From contig NZ_JAJGNO010000010.1 of the NCBI RefSeq assembly GCF_020782235.1, positions 1-64,000 on the forward strand: 64,000 nt of DNA, read 5' to 3'. The notes below the pieces were generated by a model, which saw nothing but the letters and a program-made list of their open reading frames with translations, was not told the origin of the DNA and made no database searches. Shown piece after piece: positions 1-9,000 of this stretch. The stretch's first letter is position 1. The number at the start of each line of letters is the position of its first letter. This DNA comes from Sphingobium naphthae. GTDB lineage: Bacteria; Pseudomonadota; Alphaproteobacteria; Sphingomonadales; Sphingomonadaceae. Position numbers and translations under genes: made by a program.

Positions 1-77
1 GTGACACCCGAAACATAATCCGCAGACGGGTCACTTCTCGATGGAAAACCCGGGTCACTTCTCAGTGGAAATCAACA
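1..77. mobile_element. End of an IS21-like insertion sequence (partial, runs off the left edge)
   Basis: The motif GGGTCACTTCTC occurs twice (28-39 and 52-63), each time followed by a TGGAAA-like stretch. Repeated internal copies of a terminal motif are typical of IS21-family ends. Read from the inside edge on the minus strand the boundary begins TGTTGATTTCCACTGAGAAG, which looks like the usual IS21-family TGT...ACA end. The adjoining merR reading frame stops making sense exactly at base 77, which fixes the junction. No transposase gene lies in the window, so the family call rests on the end sequence only. Confidence 0.65.
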
Positions 78-137
78 GCGAACGGTCTCGATGTTCGTCC
101 TTGTCGCTTTACCGATCTCGCCGATTGTGAATGCCAT
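78..137 (-). pseudogene. MerR-family regulator, first 20 codons only, cut by the IS end
   Basis: Translation from the ATG at 137 gives MAFTIGEIGKATRTNIETVR, which is the start of the MerR helix-turn-helix (the family normally continues into YYE..GL). At base 77 the frame enters the IS21-like end and hits a stop after one more codon (Cys), so all metal-binding and dimerisation parts are missing. It is divergent from the cation exporter at 203, with a MerR-type promoter between them, the standard layout for metal-responsive merR/efflux pairs. The regulator is almost certainly non-functional here unless another MerR acts on the same site. Confidence 0.85.
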
Positions 138-141
138 AGTC

Positions 142-172
142 TTGACCCTGTAGTGCCTACAGGGTTTATATG
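142..172 (+). promoter_or_regulatory. MerR-type promoter and operator of the CDF exporter
   Basis: A TTGACC -35 box (142-147) and TATATG -10 box (167-172) are separated by 19 bp, the over-long spacer that MerR proteins untwist. The spacer region holds the perfect palindrome ACCCTGTAG-tgc-CTACAGGGT (145-165). This is the shape of zinc, cadmium, lead or copper responsive MerR operators. The cognate regulator next door is truncated. Confidence 0.85.
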
Positions 173-202
173 GGGTGCCATTCTTCGGTTTGGAGATGGC
201 AA

Positions 203-823
203 ATGGCAGGTGGTTGCTGCGGCGCGTCGCAGGATAACTCTTTCAAGATCGAAGACGCGAGTTGGCGCCGCGTGCTTTGGGTAGCCCTTGCGATCAATGG
301 CGGAATGTTCTGCATCGAGATCGTTGCGGGGGTAAGTGCCGGCTCTGCCTCCCTTAAGGCCGATGCCCTCGATTTTCTTGGCGATACTGCCAATTATGCG
401 ATCAGCCTTGGCGTCGCTGGCCTTGCTCTTTATTGGCGATCCCGTGCTGCCCTCGCCAAGGGCACTACGCTTCTGCTGCTTGGCTTGTGGGTAATTGGAA
501 ACACGCTTTGGATGGCAACCCGCGGCACGCTTCCGGCCGCCGGGACCATGGGGGGCGTCGGCGTCCTTGCGCTGCTTGCCAACCTGATATGTGCAGTCAT
601 CCTGTGGCGGCACCGGACGGGCGATGCCAATCGACGCTCGGTCTGGATCTGCTCCCGGAACGATGCAATCGGCAATGTGGCGGTGGTCGCCGCAGCCTGG
701 GGCGTCTTTGGAACGGGCACTGCTTGGCCCGACGTGGGAGTCGCCGTAATACTGGCAGGCCTTGGCGTATCCGGAGGATGGCAGATAATCCGCCAGGCAC
801 GACGTGAAATGAGCCTTTCGTGA
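203..823 (+). CDS. Cation diffusion facilitator (CDF) family metal exporter
   Basis: A 206-residue inner-membrane protein with about six hydrophobic segments. An acidic pair in the second helix (ADALDFLGDT) and a second in helix five (RNDAIGN) occupy the places where CDF proteins bind the transported divalent metal. It would export a metal such as zinc, cadmium or cobalt in exchange for protons. Family members are often about 300 residues with a cytosolic C-terminal domain; this one lacks that domain, as in short MerR-linked CDF proteins. The ATG at 203 is preferred over an in-frame ATG at 170 because 170 lies inside the -10 box and 203 has a GGAG seven bases upstream. A GCC-cysteine motif near the N-terminus (GGCCG) could help metal capture. 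Its merR partner is destroyed, so expression is probably at the basal level of a 19-bp-spacer promoter. Confidence 0.85.
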   Translation: MAGGCCGASQDNSFKIEDASWRRVLWVALAINGGMFCIEIVAGVSAGSASLKADALDFLGDTANYAISLGVAGLALYWRSRAALAKGTTLLLLGLWVIGNTLWMATRGTLPAAGTMGGVGVLALLANLICAVILWRHRTGDANRRSVWICSRNDAIGNVAVVAAAWGVFGTGTAWPDVGVAVILAGLGVSGGWQIIRQARREMSLS

Positions 824-904
824 CGGCCCTGCCCATCCACGCTCTGTAGCGCAAACACATGCCGTGCGCAGGACTATCCGATACTCAATTGTTCGCGTGG
901 CAGC

Positions 905-2566
905 CTAAAAAGGGGCGCGCTGGCTTCGCGGACGCGGGGTATCGGCGAGACGGGCATTGAGAGCATCGGCATAACTGGCCATCTCGTGCTGATCGTAAGC
1001 GTCGATGCGGATGAAGCGATCGGCCAACCGGTCAAGATGCGGCGCGGAGAACTTGTTTTCGCCGCCGCGCAAGATCGCCTCTGTCACATACCCCCGCATC
1101 CCATCATCGTGGATTTCCCGAATTGCGCGAAGTGCAACGTCGTGAAGGGTCTGAATGACACCGTCATCGATCCGCTCGGAGGCCATAACGATCGCAAGCG
1201 TTTCGCCGAGCGCGATAGCCGCAGAATGCGGGATCGCGCTGCCCCGATCATGTCGGTCTGGCATGAGCCGTAGCTTCGAGCCTTCGGGCAGCCGATCATA
1301 GAGAGTCGTCCATGATGTAAGGAAGCCGAAAAGCTCATACAGCAGCCGCGCTGCACGGGTGGGGAACTCTGCCTCCTTGTCGATGCCGCTACCATCGGAA
1401 TCATAGCCATTTTCGAGCAGGCCGGCGAAGCGTGGCAGATAGTAGAGCCACATATGATACTCGATTCCGTGCCTTGCGGCCGAGGTTATCATGATGTCGA
1501 AGAAAAACATGGCGCTCCAAACAGGATCGCTGGTCCGTTCGCGCTCGAACCAGCCAGGATCGCCATTCAGATGGCTCCAATAGCCCTGCCGTTCATCGCC
1601 GGCGAGGAGCCGCTTTACATAGTCACCGATGGGCTTCCAGACAGACAGGCGCTCTGCGTTCTCAGGGTTGGAGAACAGGTAGTGCAACAGCCGATTGCGC
1701 TCCGGAAGCTGGTAGCCGATCGGACTTTCGGAAATTTCGTTGCCGGCAAGCTCCTGATAGAGCGCGCTTGCCGGTGTTGCGATAAGGCGGGTGAGATAGC
1801 GCTCTACAAATTCGGTCGAACCATAAACATCGAGTCTTGCCAGTGCGACACCGAAGTGGGGTCGGCGATCGACAATGTGATCGAGCAACCTGTTTGAGTG
1901 GAAGAGCAGCTGAAGCATGTCCGACGCGGCTTCCTTTGCGCGCTTATGGGCCGGAACAAACGTCGCAAGCGCGCGGACCGGCCGCGCCGCCCAATCCGGC
2001 AGGTTCTCGCCTCGATATGGGTGCGGGCCCGGGCCGCGCGGCCTTGAGAACGCTGCGAACGACTGCGGGTCGACGGGTCCGAAGTCTTTCAGTCGGTCAT
2101 GAGCCAGCTGGATTTTCGCTCTTCGGCGGCTTGCCACAGCGATGAGCTCAAGATGCGGCTCGACCAGCCTGATCGCGTCGTCATATTGTTCCTCATCGAC
2201 AAGGCTCGTCGCAAGCTGCGTGAGCTCTGGAAGGCTGCGCAATGTCGGGCGGGCCGCACGATGAATGTAGACCGAGCCGATCAGCCACGCGAAAGCGATC
2301 AGAAAGGCGAACTTGCGCGGGACGCCCGGATCTGCGGCCCCCAGTTCAAGATAGCGGCACATGCCGCCGAGAGTGGACGGGCAAGCCGGAGGATTGAGAT
2401 CGAACAGTTCGAACGCCAGTATCGCGATACTGGCGGGGACCGCCAGGATCAGTTGCGATCGCCAGGACATGGAGAGCCTGATCCGTTGCACGGGGCTGAG
2501 CACCGCATAGAGCGCCGCAAGAAGTGCGAGGACCGTGAGAAAACCGTCGAGCGTCAGATGCTTCAC
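905..2566 (-). CDS. Membrane-anchored protein of unknown function (553 aa)
   Basis: I do not recognise this family. Three hydrophobic segments lie near the N-terminus (about residues 8-25, 38-56 and 86-101), followed by about 450 mostly hydrophilic, helix-rich residues that would face the cytosol. The first part of that domain (VDEEQYDDAIRLVEPHLELI) resembles a tetratricopeptide-like helix pair, but no clear repeat array is visible. It ends at a TAG at 905. It lies downstream of the phosphoribosyltransferase-like gene on the same strand with a 186-base gap, so the two may be co-expressed. Confidence 0.7.
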   Translation of the reverse strand: MKHLTLDGFLTVLALLAALYAVLSPVQRIRLSMSWRSQLILAVPASIAILAFELFDLNPPACPSTLGGMCRYLELGAADPGVPRKFAFLIAFAWLIGSVYIHRAARPTLRSLPELTQLATSLVDEEQYDDAIRLVEPHLELIAVASRRRAKIQLAHDRLKDFGPVDPQSFAAFSRPRGPGPHPYRGENLPDWAARPVRALATFVPAHKRAKEAASDMLQLLFHSNRLLDHIVDRRPHFGVALARLDVYGSTEFVERYLTRLIATPASALYQELAGNEISESPIGYQLPERNRLLHYLFSNPENAERLSVWKPIGDYVKRLLAGDERQGYWSHLNGDPGWFERERTSDPVWSAMFFFDIMITSAARHGIEYHMWLYYLPRFAGLLENGYDSDGSGIDKEAEFPTRAARLLYELFGFLTSWTTLYDRLPEGSKLRLMPDRHDRGSAIPHSAAIALGETLAIVMASERIDDGVIQTLHDVALRAIREIHDDGMRGYVTEAILRGGENKFSAPHLDRLADRFIRIDAYDQHEMASYADALNARLADTPRPRSQRAPF

Positions 2567-2752
2567 CCCATCTTGTCTGGGCCAGCAAAATAGCGTCGAA
2601 GCCGGTCAGGCGAAATGAAATAGTTCCACAATATCCTGCCCATTGGGGCGGGAGTGGCAATACCCGCCGGAAGAGACCGTGCAAAGGCTCAGTTCGTACA
2701 GAAGACCGGCAGAGACGCGGGTGCAAGATGAACCATCGCGCAGCCTAACCCG

Positions 2753-4387
2753 TCACGGAGAGGGTCGAGGGGCCAGCTGTTTAGCAGCGCTTACAACAAG
2801 ATCGACCAGTTCAAGGTGAAGGGCATCCTCCCCCTTCGCCATGGGTAGCGTGTAGAGACCATAATCATGGTCACGGTGCGGACTATCAACCCCAGCCGCA
2901 TAGCCTGCGTTATGAAGATCATTAACCGCACGGTTGAGCCACACGGCCTCATGATCGGCCATGTATCGGCTGGCGGCGTCGTAGATGCAGCGGCCGAGCC
3001 AGTCGGTTCTTTTCCGCAGGTCTGGCTCACCGGCAATGGCACGCCCCAGATAGTCGTGAGGGAATGCGGTTTTGGCAGCATCACGAATTTGGTCAAAGAA
3101 GTCCGCTGGCAGCGCCTCGATGAGCCGGACACTGACCGTTTCAGCGATCACAGCGGATATGAGGGATTGGTTCCCGTTGACGTCCAGACGCCAGACCTCC
3201 CGTATCAGCGTCGTCCTCGCGGGACTGTTGCCGGGCGCTCCCAATTCTCGTGTGATCGCCTTCAGCCGATCGATGAACAGGAACAGTATGTTGGCCTTGC
3301 GTTTACCGGCCGTATGGGCTGCATCTCCCCAGGCTAGTGCCGACTGGAAAAACACTGGTGTTCCGCCGTCTATACTGAACAGCGGAAGATCAGAAAGTTT
3401 GATTTCGCCAAAGGGCATGCCATGGTGCTTTGCCCAGTCTCGAACCCGCCGAAGGTCCCGAATTTGCCCGGTCCCGCGGCCGGCCTTCGGATGGAAGCGC
3501 ACCCATATCGCCACAGCACCGAAACGGCTCTCACCGACCGCGTTGCGGAGAGCCCTCGCCATTTTGTTGAAACGGCTGCCGGTTATGGCGTCGTCGATGA
3601 ACAGGATAAATTTCGCGGCCTTCATCACGGGCATGGACGCCAGGTCTTCAGCGGACTCACGAACGGTGCGTCCATTTAGAGCCCGGTCATTCCGAGGGCA
3701 CCCCCACTCGACAACCGTGACGCGAATGCCGCGCGCCTGAGCGACCTCGCGAAGCACAGCGATGGGAACCGTATTGCCGAGCGGCGCCTCGACCAACGTC
3801 ACTTCCGATTTGCCGCTACGGGTCAACCAGTCGCACAAATCCACGCAGATCTGCGCCAATTCCGCAAATTGCACACGGCCCAGATCGAAAAGTCCCCGCG
3901 CACCTCGCCGCATCACACGATCGACCAACGGGACTGCGATCGGCGTTCCGCCGGCTTTCGAGTTATGCTCGAACAGGCTGGCGAAGCTCTGCGCCGCCAT
4001 GAACGCAGCGGCCGCGTCGCCCGTTGCATCTCGGGCCGGATTCGGCGCGAAGAACTCCTCTCTCTTGCTCCAGAAGTCCTGGAGACTGGTCGCAAAGACC
4101 CGGTAACGTGTCATTTGGGCAACCGACGCGGGATCATTTTCACCGATGTCGGTGCAGAATTGCTCAAGGGCGGAGCGCAGCTCCTCCGGCGTCACGAACC
4201 GATAGCGGTCAGCGATCATCGCGGACGTCCCGAAGGCCGCGTCTTGTTGCGCCAATGAGAAATACCGTGCGGCAAGGCCGCTCGGAGCATTCCCGGTGGT
4301 ACTGTCGCAGAGGGCTCGCACGAATTGCCGCTTCCGGACCGCAAATGACGGAGGCTGCAAGGGGGCTGCCAAAGGCAGAGAAATCAT
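2753..4387 (-). CDS. Phosphoribosyltransferase-fold protein of unknown role
   Basis: A 544-residue protein. Residues 260-273 (FILFIDDAITGSRF) match the PRPP-binding loop of type I phosphoribosyltransferases: hydrophobic strand, two acidic residues, then TG/S. The preceding strand-helix units (about 195-250, with VTLVEAPLGN and IRVTVVEWGCP) fit the Rossmann-like core. The remaining N- and C-terminal parts are not recognised. Similar PRTase domains occur in proteins of bacterial conflict systems, but here the substrate is unknown. The start at 4387 is preferred because GGAG lies seven bases upstream; an in-frame ATG at 4552 would overlap the divergent gene's promoter region. It is divergently arranged with the gene at 4545. 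Confidence 0.65.
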   Translation of the reverse strand: MISLPLAAPLQPPSFAVRKRQFVRALCDSTTGNAPSGLAARYFSLAQQDAAFGTSAMIADRYRFVTPEELRSALEQFCTDIGENDPASVAQMTRYRVFATSLQDFWSKREEFFAPNPARDATGDAAAAFMAAQSFASLFEHNSKAGGTPIAVPLVDRVMRRGARGLFDLGRVQFAELAQICVDLCDWLTRSGKSEVTLVEAPLGNTVPIAVLREVAQARGIRVTVVEWGCPRNDRALNGRTVRESAEDLASMPVMKAAKFILFIDDAITGSRFNKMARALRNAVGESRFGAVAIWVRFHPKAGRGTGQIRDLRRVRDWAKHHGMPFGEIKLSDLPLFSIDGGTPVFFQSALAWGDAAHTAGKRKANILFLFIDRLKAITRELGAPGNSPARTTLIREVWRLDVNGNQSLISAVIAETVSVRLIEALPADFFDQIRDAAKTAFPHDYLGRAIAGEPDLRKRTDWLGRCIYDAASRYMADHEAVWLNRAVNDLHNAGYAAGVDSPHRDHDYGLYTLPMAKGEDALHLELVDLVVSAAKQLAPRPSP

Positions 4388-4544
4388 CAAGGCTCCATCA
4401 TGGACAAACTGCCTGCGGTCGGACCGCGACGCGAACGAGTTTATCCCGTAAACAAAATGCCGTGAAATGTCCTTAGTTACTGTAGTCGTTAACAAAAACA
4501 GCCTTATATTGCGACGGAGTGTAAGCCTGAATTGCAAGGAAAGC
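4388..4544. promoter_or_regulatory. Divergent intergenic region between the PRTase-like gene and the gene at 4545
   Basis: This 157-base stretch is clearly richer in A and T than its surroundings and must hold the promoters for both divergent genes. AT-rich boxes such as GTTAACAAAAACAGCC and TTATATTG (around 4488-4510) are possible promoter parts for the plus-strand gene. No operator palindrome is obvious. Confidence 0.4.
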
Positions 4545-5291
4545 ATGACCAAAAGCGAAAAGTTACAGCAGGTCCGCCGTCAGATCGAAGGCTGGCGGGG
4601 GCAATTTCTCGCCAGAAGGGATCCTCCCTGGGAGGTTTCTCAGGTTTCGAAACTGGTCGCACTTTTGACAGAAGCCAGGGAGATCATCCGAAAATCACTG
4701 GGCGAAGGCAGCGCCTACTTTATCAATATTCCCACCTTTACGACACCTGGCAGGGGCACACATCGGCAGCCTGAAAATGACGAGATCGTGCAATGCCTGC
4801 ACCTGATCGATGCCGCTGTTCGAGATATCCAGGCCGAAGAGCAAGCCGCCGAGAGAACGACAGAGCCAGTCAAGATGCCGGCTGTATCCTTCGTATCTGA
4901 GCACACGATCCGGGAATTAAAGGCACTCCCCAGGACGACATATGATTTCAGCCGGTTGGTAGTGCTCTGCCGAGAGCTGAACGTGACCGCTGCCGGCGAG
5001 GCGCACATGGCCACGATGATGCTCTTACGGGCGATCATGGACCATATTCCGCCCGCTATGGGCAACTTCACCACATTTGCTGATTTTGCTGCGCAATATC
5101 CAGGCCAAAAGTCTTTCAAGCAGCAAATGGCCAATTTCAATCAACTGCTCAGAAAAGCGGCTGATGGCCATCTTCATTGCCACATCAGACGTCGCGAGAG
5201 CGTTCCGACAGCCGAGGAAGCGAACTTCCGAACACCCCTCGGCGAACTTCTACGTGAGATTGTTGTGCGACATACGCCGGAGCAGAACTGA
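4545..5291 (+). CDS. Conserved hypothetical protein with a HEPN-like C-terminal motif
   Basis: A 248-residue cytosolic protein without signal or membrane segments. The C-terminal half (about 120-240) has a pattern I recognise from an unnamed family: an LxRAIxDHIPP segment (161-170), a KSFKxxM segment (189-195), then LRKAADGHLHCHIRRRE (202-218). In the last part an arginine is followed after a few residues by histidines, which resembles the R-x(4-6)-H motif of HEPN ribonuclease folds. The start at 4545 is chosen for its AAGGA seven bases upstream; the longer frame from 4467 has no ribosome-binding site. It is divergent from the PRTase-like gene. A nucleic-acid-targeting or defence role is only an inference. 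Confidence 0.7.
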   Translation: MTKSEKLQQVRRQIEGWRGQFLARRDPPWEVSQVSKLVALLTEAREIIRKSLGEGSAYFINIPTFTTPGRGTHRQPENDEIVQCLHLIDAAVRDIQAEEQAAERTTEPVKMPAVSFVSEHTIRELKALPRTTYDFSRLVVLCRELNVTAAGEAHMATMMLLRAIMDHIPPAMGNFTTFADFAAQYPGQKSFKQQMANFNQLLRKAADGHLHCHIRRRESVPTAEEANFRTPLGELLREIVVRHTPEQN

Positions 5292-5395
5292 CAGGAGCAA
5301 TTGGGCGGCGCGATCCAAATGAGTTGGGCCGGGCTACCCGGTCCACTCGCTGCCCCGGTGGGACGCCCGCAATTTGGCGAAGAAACAGCCTGCCG

Positions 5396-5599
5396 TCACA
5401 CTTTCCCCTTCTGAAGCTTCGCCAAACGGCGCGGAAGTTCAGCTGTGATCTTGCGTAACTGATGCGGCTGTGCCTTCTTCCAGGCACGCACTTCAGGAAT
5501 GGTTCGGCCGCAGCCCCGGCACCAGCCGGTCTTCCCGTCGAACGAACATAGATCGATGCAGGGCGAGCGCATCCGATCAACCGCCGCGCTTGAGTTCAA
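5396..5599 (-). CDS. DUF1289 family small zinc-binding protein
   Basis: A 67-residue protein with the DUF1289 signature: SPCIDLCSFDGKTGWCRGCGRT followed by E-x-x-x-W. Four cysteines (two CxxxC/CxxC pairs) suggest bound zinc. The family is common in proteobacteria and its function is not established. The in-frame ATG at 5572, immediately before the conserved block (MRSPCIDLC), is an alternative start giving 58 residues. Confidence 0.85.
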   Translation of the reverse strand: MNSSAAVDRMRSPCIDLCSFDGKTGWCRGCGRTIPEVRAWKKAQPHQLRKITAELPRRLAKLQKGKV

Positions 5600-5672
5600 G
5601 GGTCGGATTCAGCCGCGATGCTGATGCGGCGCGCGTCCCACTGGCGGAATAAGCAACTTCGCACCCCATCGC

Positions 5673-5948
5673 TTACTTGGCGTACCGGCGTATCGCGGTA
5701 ACGAGCGCCTCGGCCCCCTCATCGCGTTGTGCCTGGGTCAGATTGGGCCCGGAAACATGTTCCTTCACGTGAGATTCGATCAGCTCATCGATCAGACCAG
5801 TCACAGCGCCCCGGACTGCGGCGGCCAGATGAAGGGTAGTGGAACAGTCCTGACCGGTATCCAATCCGCGTTCGATTGCCTGCAACTGACCAATCAGCCG
5901 GCGGACACGCATCTTGAGCGCATCCTTCTCTCGGAGTAAGTGAGCCAT
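5673..5948 (-). CDS. RcnR/FrmR (CsoR-family) metal-sensing repressor, RcnR-like ligand set
   Basis: A 91-residue all-helical DNA-binding protein of the CsoR/RcnR/FrmR family, which represses efflux or detoxification genes and lets go when it binds its effector. The core pattern RRLIGQLQAIERGL...C...AAAVRGAVTGLI...H is intact. Counting from the start, the potential ligands are His3, Cys35, His60 and His64. This is the nickel/cobalt set of E. coli RcnR, whereas FrmR has no histidines at 3 and 64. That points to nickel or cobalt rather than formaldehyde. No efflux gene lies beside it in the same direction, so it is an orphan here; it may act on the C-tract operators at 31036 and 32438. The proposed operator overlaps its own ribosome-binding site. 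Confidence 0.85.
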   Translation of the reverse strand: MAHLLREKDALKMRVRRLIGQLQAIERGLDTGQDCSTTLHLAAAVRGAVTGLIDELIESHVKEHVSGPNLTQAQRDEGAEALVTAIRRYAK

Positions 5949-5966
5949 ACAATACCCCCCTACCCT
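5949..5966. promoter_or_regulatory. G/C-tract operator-like site before the RcnR-like gene
   Basis: Immediately upstream of the start codon lies AATACCCCCCTACCCTAT (plus strand). RcnR and FrmR-type repressors recognise short G/C tracts flanked by AT pairs (TACT-G6 or ATACCCC-type half-sites). The run also supplies the only Shine-Dalgarno-like purine tract on the minus strand, so binding would block translation as well as transcription: likely autoregulation. Confidence 0.5.
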
Positions 5967-6033
5967 ATAAAGGATACTGGCACAAGGTTTGGGAGCTGGC
6001 TGTCATCCCTCAGAGCTTTCGGCGCGCCTACAC

Positions 6034-9000
6034 CTAAAGGTCGAGGCCGAGGCTGCGCTCAGGCAGGGGCGGTAAGAGGTCGGGTCCGGTCCTTCCTTCG
6101 ATCGATTGACCAGGGCCAACATTCAGCACCCCTACTGCGGGTCTTCCGGTTTTGTCTCGCAACGGTGGCAGGTCGGCAGGAAGTGGTGGGAGAATCCCCG
6201 CAGGGATGGGGCCAGGATCGAACGGTCCCTTCGTACCGCCGGGACCGCCGCCGCCGGGCCGATCGATATCGATCCGGCCGACGGTTTCGAGCGCGGACGT
6301 CTTGTTGCCTGGATTCATGTCGAGCTGGCGGGTCAGCTTCTCCTTATCGTCCACGACGAGGGTGAGATCGTCGCGCACCCGGGTGACCCCGACGTTGAAG
6401 AGGCGCTGATTGGAAAGGTTTCGCTCATAGCTCGACATGACCGTGATCGCGCGATCGGTCGTGATGCCCTGCGCCATATGCATATTGAGCGCATAGGCAA
6501 GGTCGAGGCGCGAGAGCATCGGATCGCCGGGTGCGAGCGTCAGCTTTTCGCAACCAGCGGTTTCGACTGTCACGCCAGTGGCATCGACGCCAAGAATTCG
6601 GGCCAGGGCAGCGTTGTGCAGGCCCCGCTCCTTGTCGTTCGCTGTCCAGCGGATCCGGTCGCCCTCGCGAAGGGCTATGTCCTTACGCTCGGTAAGGGCG
6701 ATCTGGTCGCGCCTTTCTCCAGGGGTGATGCGCTGAGGGTCGATGCGAAACCGCCGGCGGCCATCGCTGATCTCGATCCGGCCGTTGGCCTGGACCTTGA
6801 GGATATCGAATCGCCCTGCCCGAAGGCCCAGATCGGGCGCGCCGCCGCGACCGACCTCGATCGTCTGGCCGGCCCGGTAGGAAGAAGGATAGCGCAGTTC
6901 CTCGCGGGTTAAGTTGACCCGCTCATAGACAGCGAGTTGCACTGCCTCGCCTCTCAAGGTTCCCTCAGCTGCGAGGCCCTTCTGGATTTCCTCGTTGATC
7001 GTAGCCCGCGCCTCACGGCCCGAAGCAAATACGGCCGTCACGTCACGATCGCCCGGCGCGAGTGCAAGCCAGCGCTCTGCGGCATGCTCGGCCGGCGCGC
7101 CATGCTCGATGACCTTTTCGCCAAGGACGCCGAGCGCCTGGCCGGCCTGCCCGACATTGGCGAGCGCCGCGACGGTGCGCAGCTGGTCGGTGCGCTGGCG
7201 AATATTCTCGTCCATTCGCGCGATGGAGCCGCCCCCCGCCTGGATCAGCGCGAAGGATTTTCCCGCGTCGATCGAGGACAGCTGCTGTCGGTCGCCGACC
7301 AGGACGAGCTTGTCGACACCCATCAACGCGCTGATGTCCTGAAGTCTGAGCATGTCCTCGCTCGACACCATTGAGCTCTCATCGACGATCAGCATGGTGC
7401 CGGCGAGCGCAGAGCGTGCTTCATCAAAACGTGGCCCGTGGGGGTTTGCGAGATGTTTCTCGTTTTCCAGGACGAACGACGCGATGGTGCGGGCTTCGAT
7501 CCCCGCTCCTGTCGCCATGTCGGCTACCATCTTGTTCTGGAAGGCCAGACCAAGGATGGTCCTCCCTTCTGCTTCCGCAACCCGCGCGACGCTTGCCAGC
7601 ATGGTCGATTTGCCGGCGCCGGCGATGCCCTGGACGATCACCGTGCGATCGGACGAGGCGATAATCATGGTGGCCGCACCGAGCTGACCTGCGTTCAGCG
7701 GGAGCGCTGCGGCGGCCTGAAGGCGGCCAGGTGCTTCACTCGCTGGCACGATGGGCTCGACCGTGCCTTTGCCAGCTTCGACCCGCGCCAGAATCTGCGC
7801 CTCGGTCTGGAGCGCCTGCGGCGTCGTGACCATGCGGAAGGTCCCGTCGTCTCGCCTTATGGTTTCGGGGACCAGCGCGCCCTTCTCGAGCAAGGCGCCG
7901 ATACGGCGCTCGACGGTTTCTGAAGTGACGCCCTTAAGCGCGAGATCGACAGCGGTCTTTGTGAGCAGCCTCAGGCTGAAAGCCGCCTCACGCTGCCCCA
8001 GAATGCGAACGGCTGATGCCAGGGCCAGCTGGGTTCGAGCCTCGGCGGGCGACTGCGTGAGGCGAGCCAGTCCGCGATCGACCAGGGGATCCCCAGGCTG
8101 GACGATCTGGGACAGTTTCTCCCACGCCCCGCTGATGGCGTCACTGACCGCGCGGTAGCCACGCTCGAGGGCGCTGCCGGGCTCAGCACGCTGGGCTCGG
8201 GCGACCGCGGCGTCCAGCAGGGCCTTTCCGTCAAAGCCGAGCGATGCCGCTTTATCCTTCCAACCGACGCGCAGGTCGTCCCTGTCGTCGACATGGAGCT
8301 TGGGATCCCGGGTCCGCGTCGTGACTTCGCGCATACCCTGGGGACTGGTGATCCCAAGTGCCCCTGCCTTGGCGAGGATCTCCTCACGACGCTGGCTGAA
8401 GGCTTCGAGCACAGCCTTGGGAACGCCCGCAATCTCGAACGTGCCATGCTTGCCACGCATGTCGAGCTGGTAGCCTAGCTTCTCCAGACCATCGCGCAGG
8501 AACGCGTGGTAGATCGAGCCGATCACGCTATTGTTGCGCCAGATCTCGCCATTATGGAGCGCCTGCCACTTGCCATCGGCCATGCGCGTGAGATTGGCGA
8601 TGACGGCATGGATATGCGCCTGGGGGTCGAGGGCCCGGCTCGTGTCGTGCTGGAAGAGGGCATAGACGAGATTGCCGGTCCGGAACGGGACCTTCTTGCC
8701 GTCGACATCCTTGCGACCCTCGGCGAGGTTGGCCTCGACCCATTTCATGGTCGCCTTGACCGCTGCCATATTGGCGTCGAGCACCCGCTTGTCGCCTGCG
8801 ACATAGGCCATCACCGAGGCGGACTTCGGCATGGAAAAGGTGAGGTCGATTCCCGCCTGCCGGTTCTCGACCTGACCCACCATCGTACCGTCGGGAAGGC
8901 GGCCATTGAGAACACCCTCGAAGGCATCTTTGGACACTTGGCCGGAGAGGCCGAGCTCGTCGGCCCCTTCCCCGGCCCAGCCGCTTACTTCGGCGCTGCC

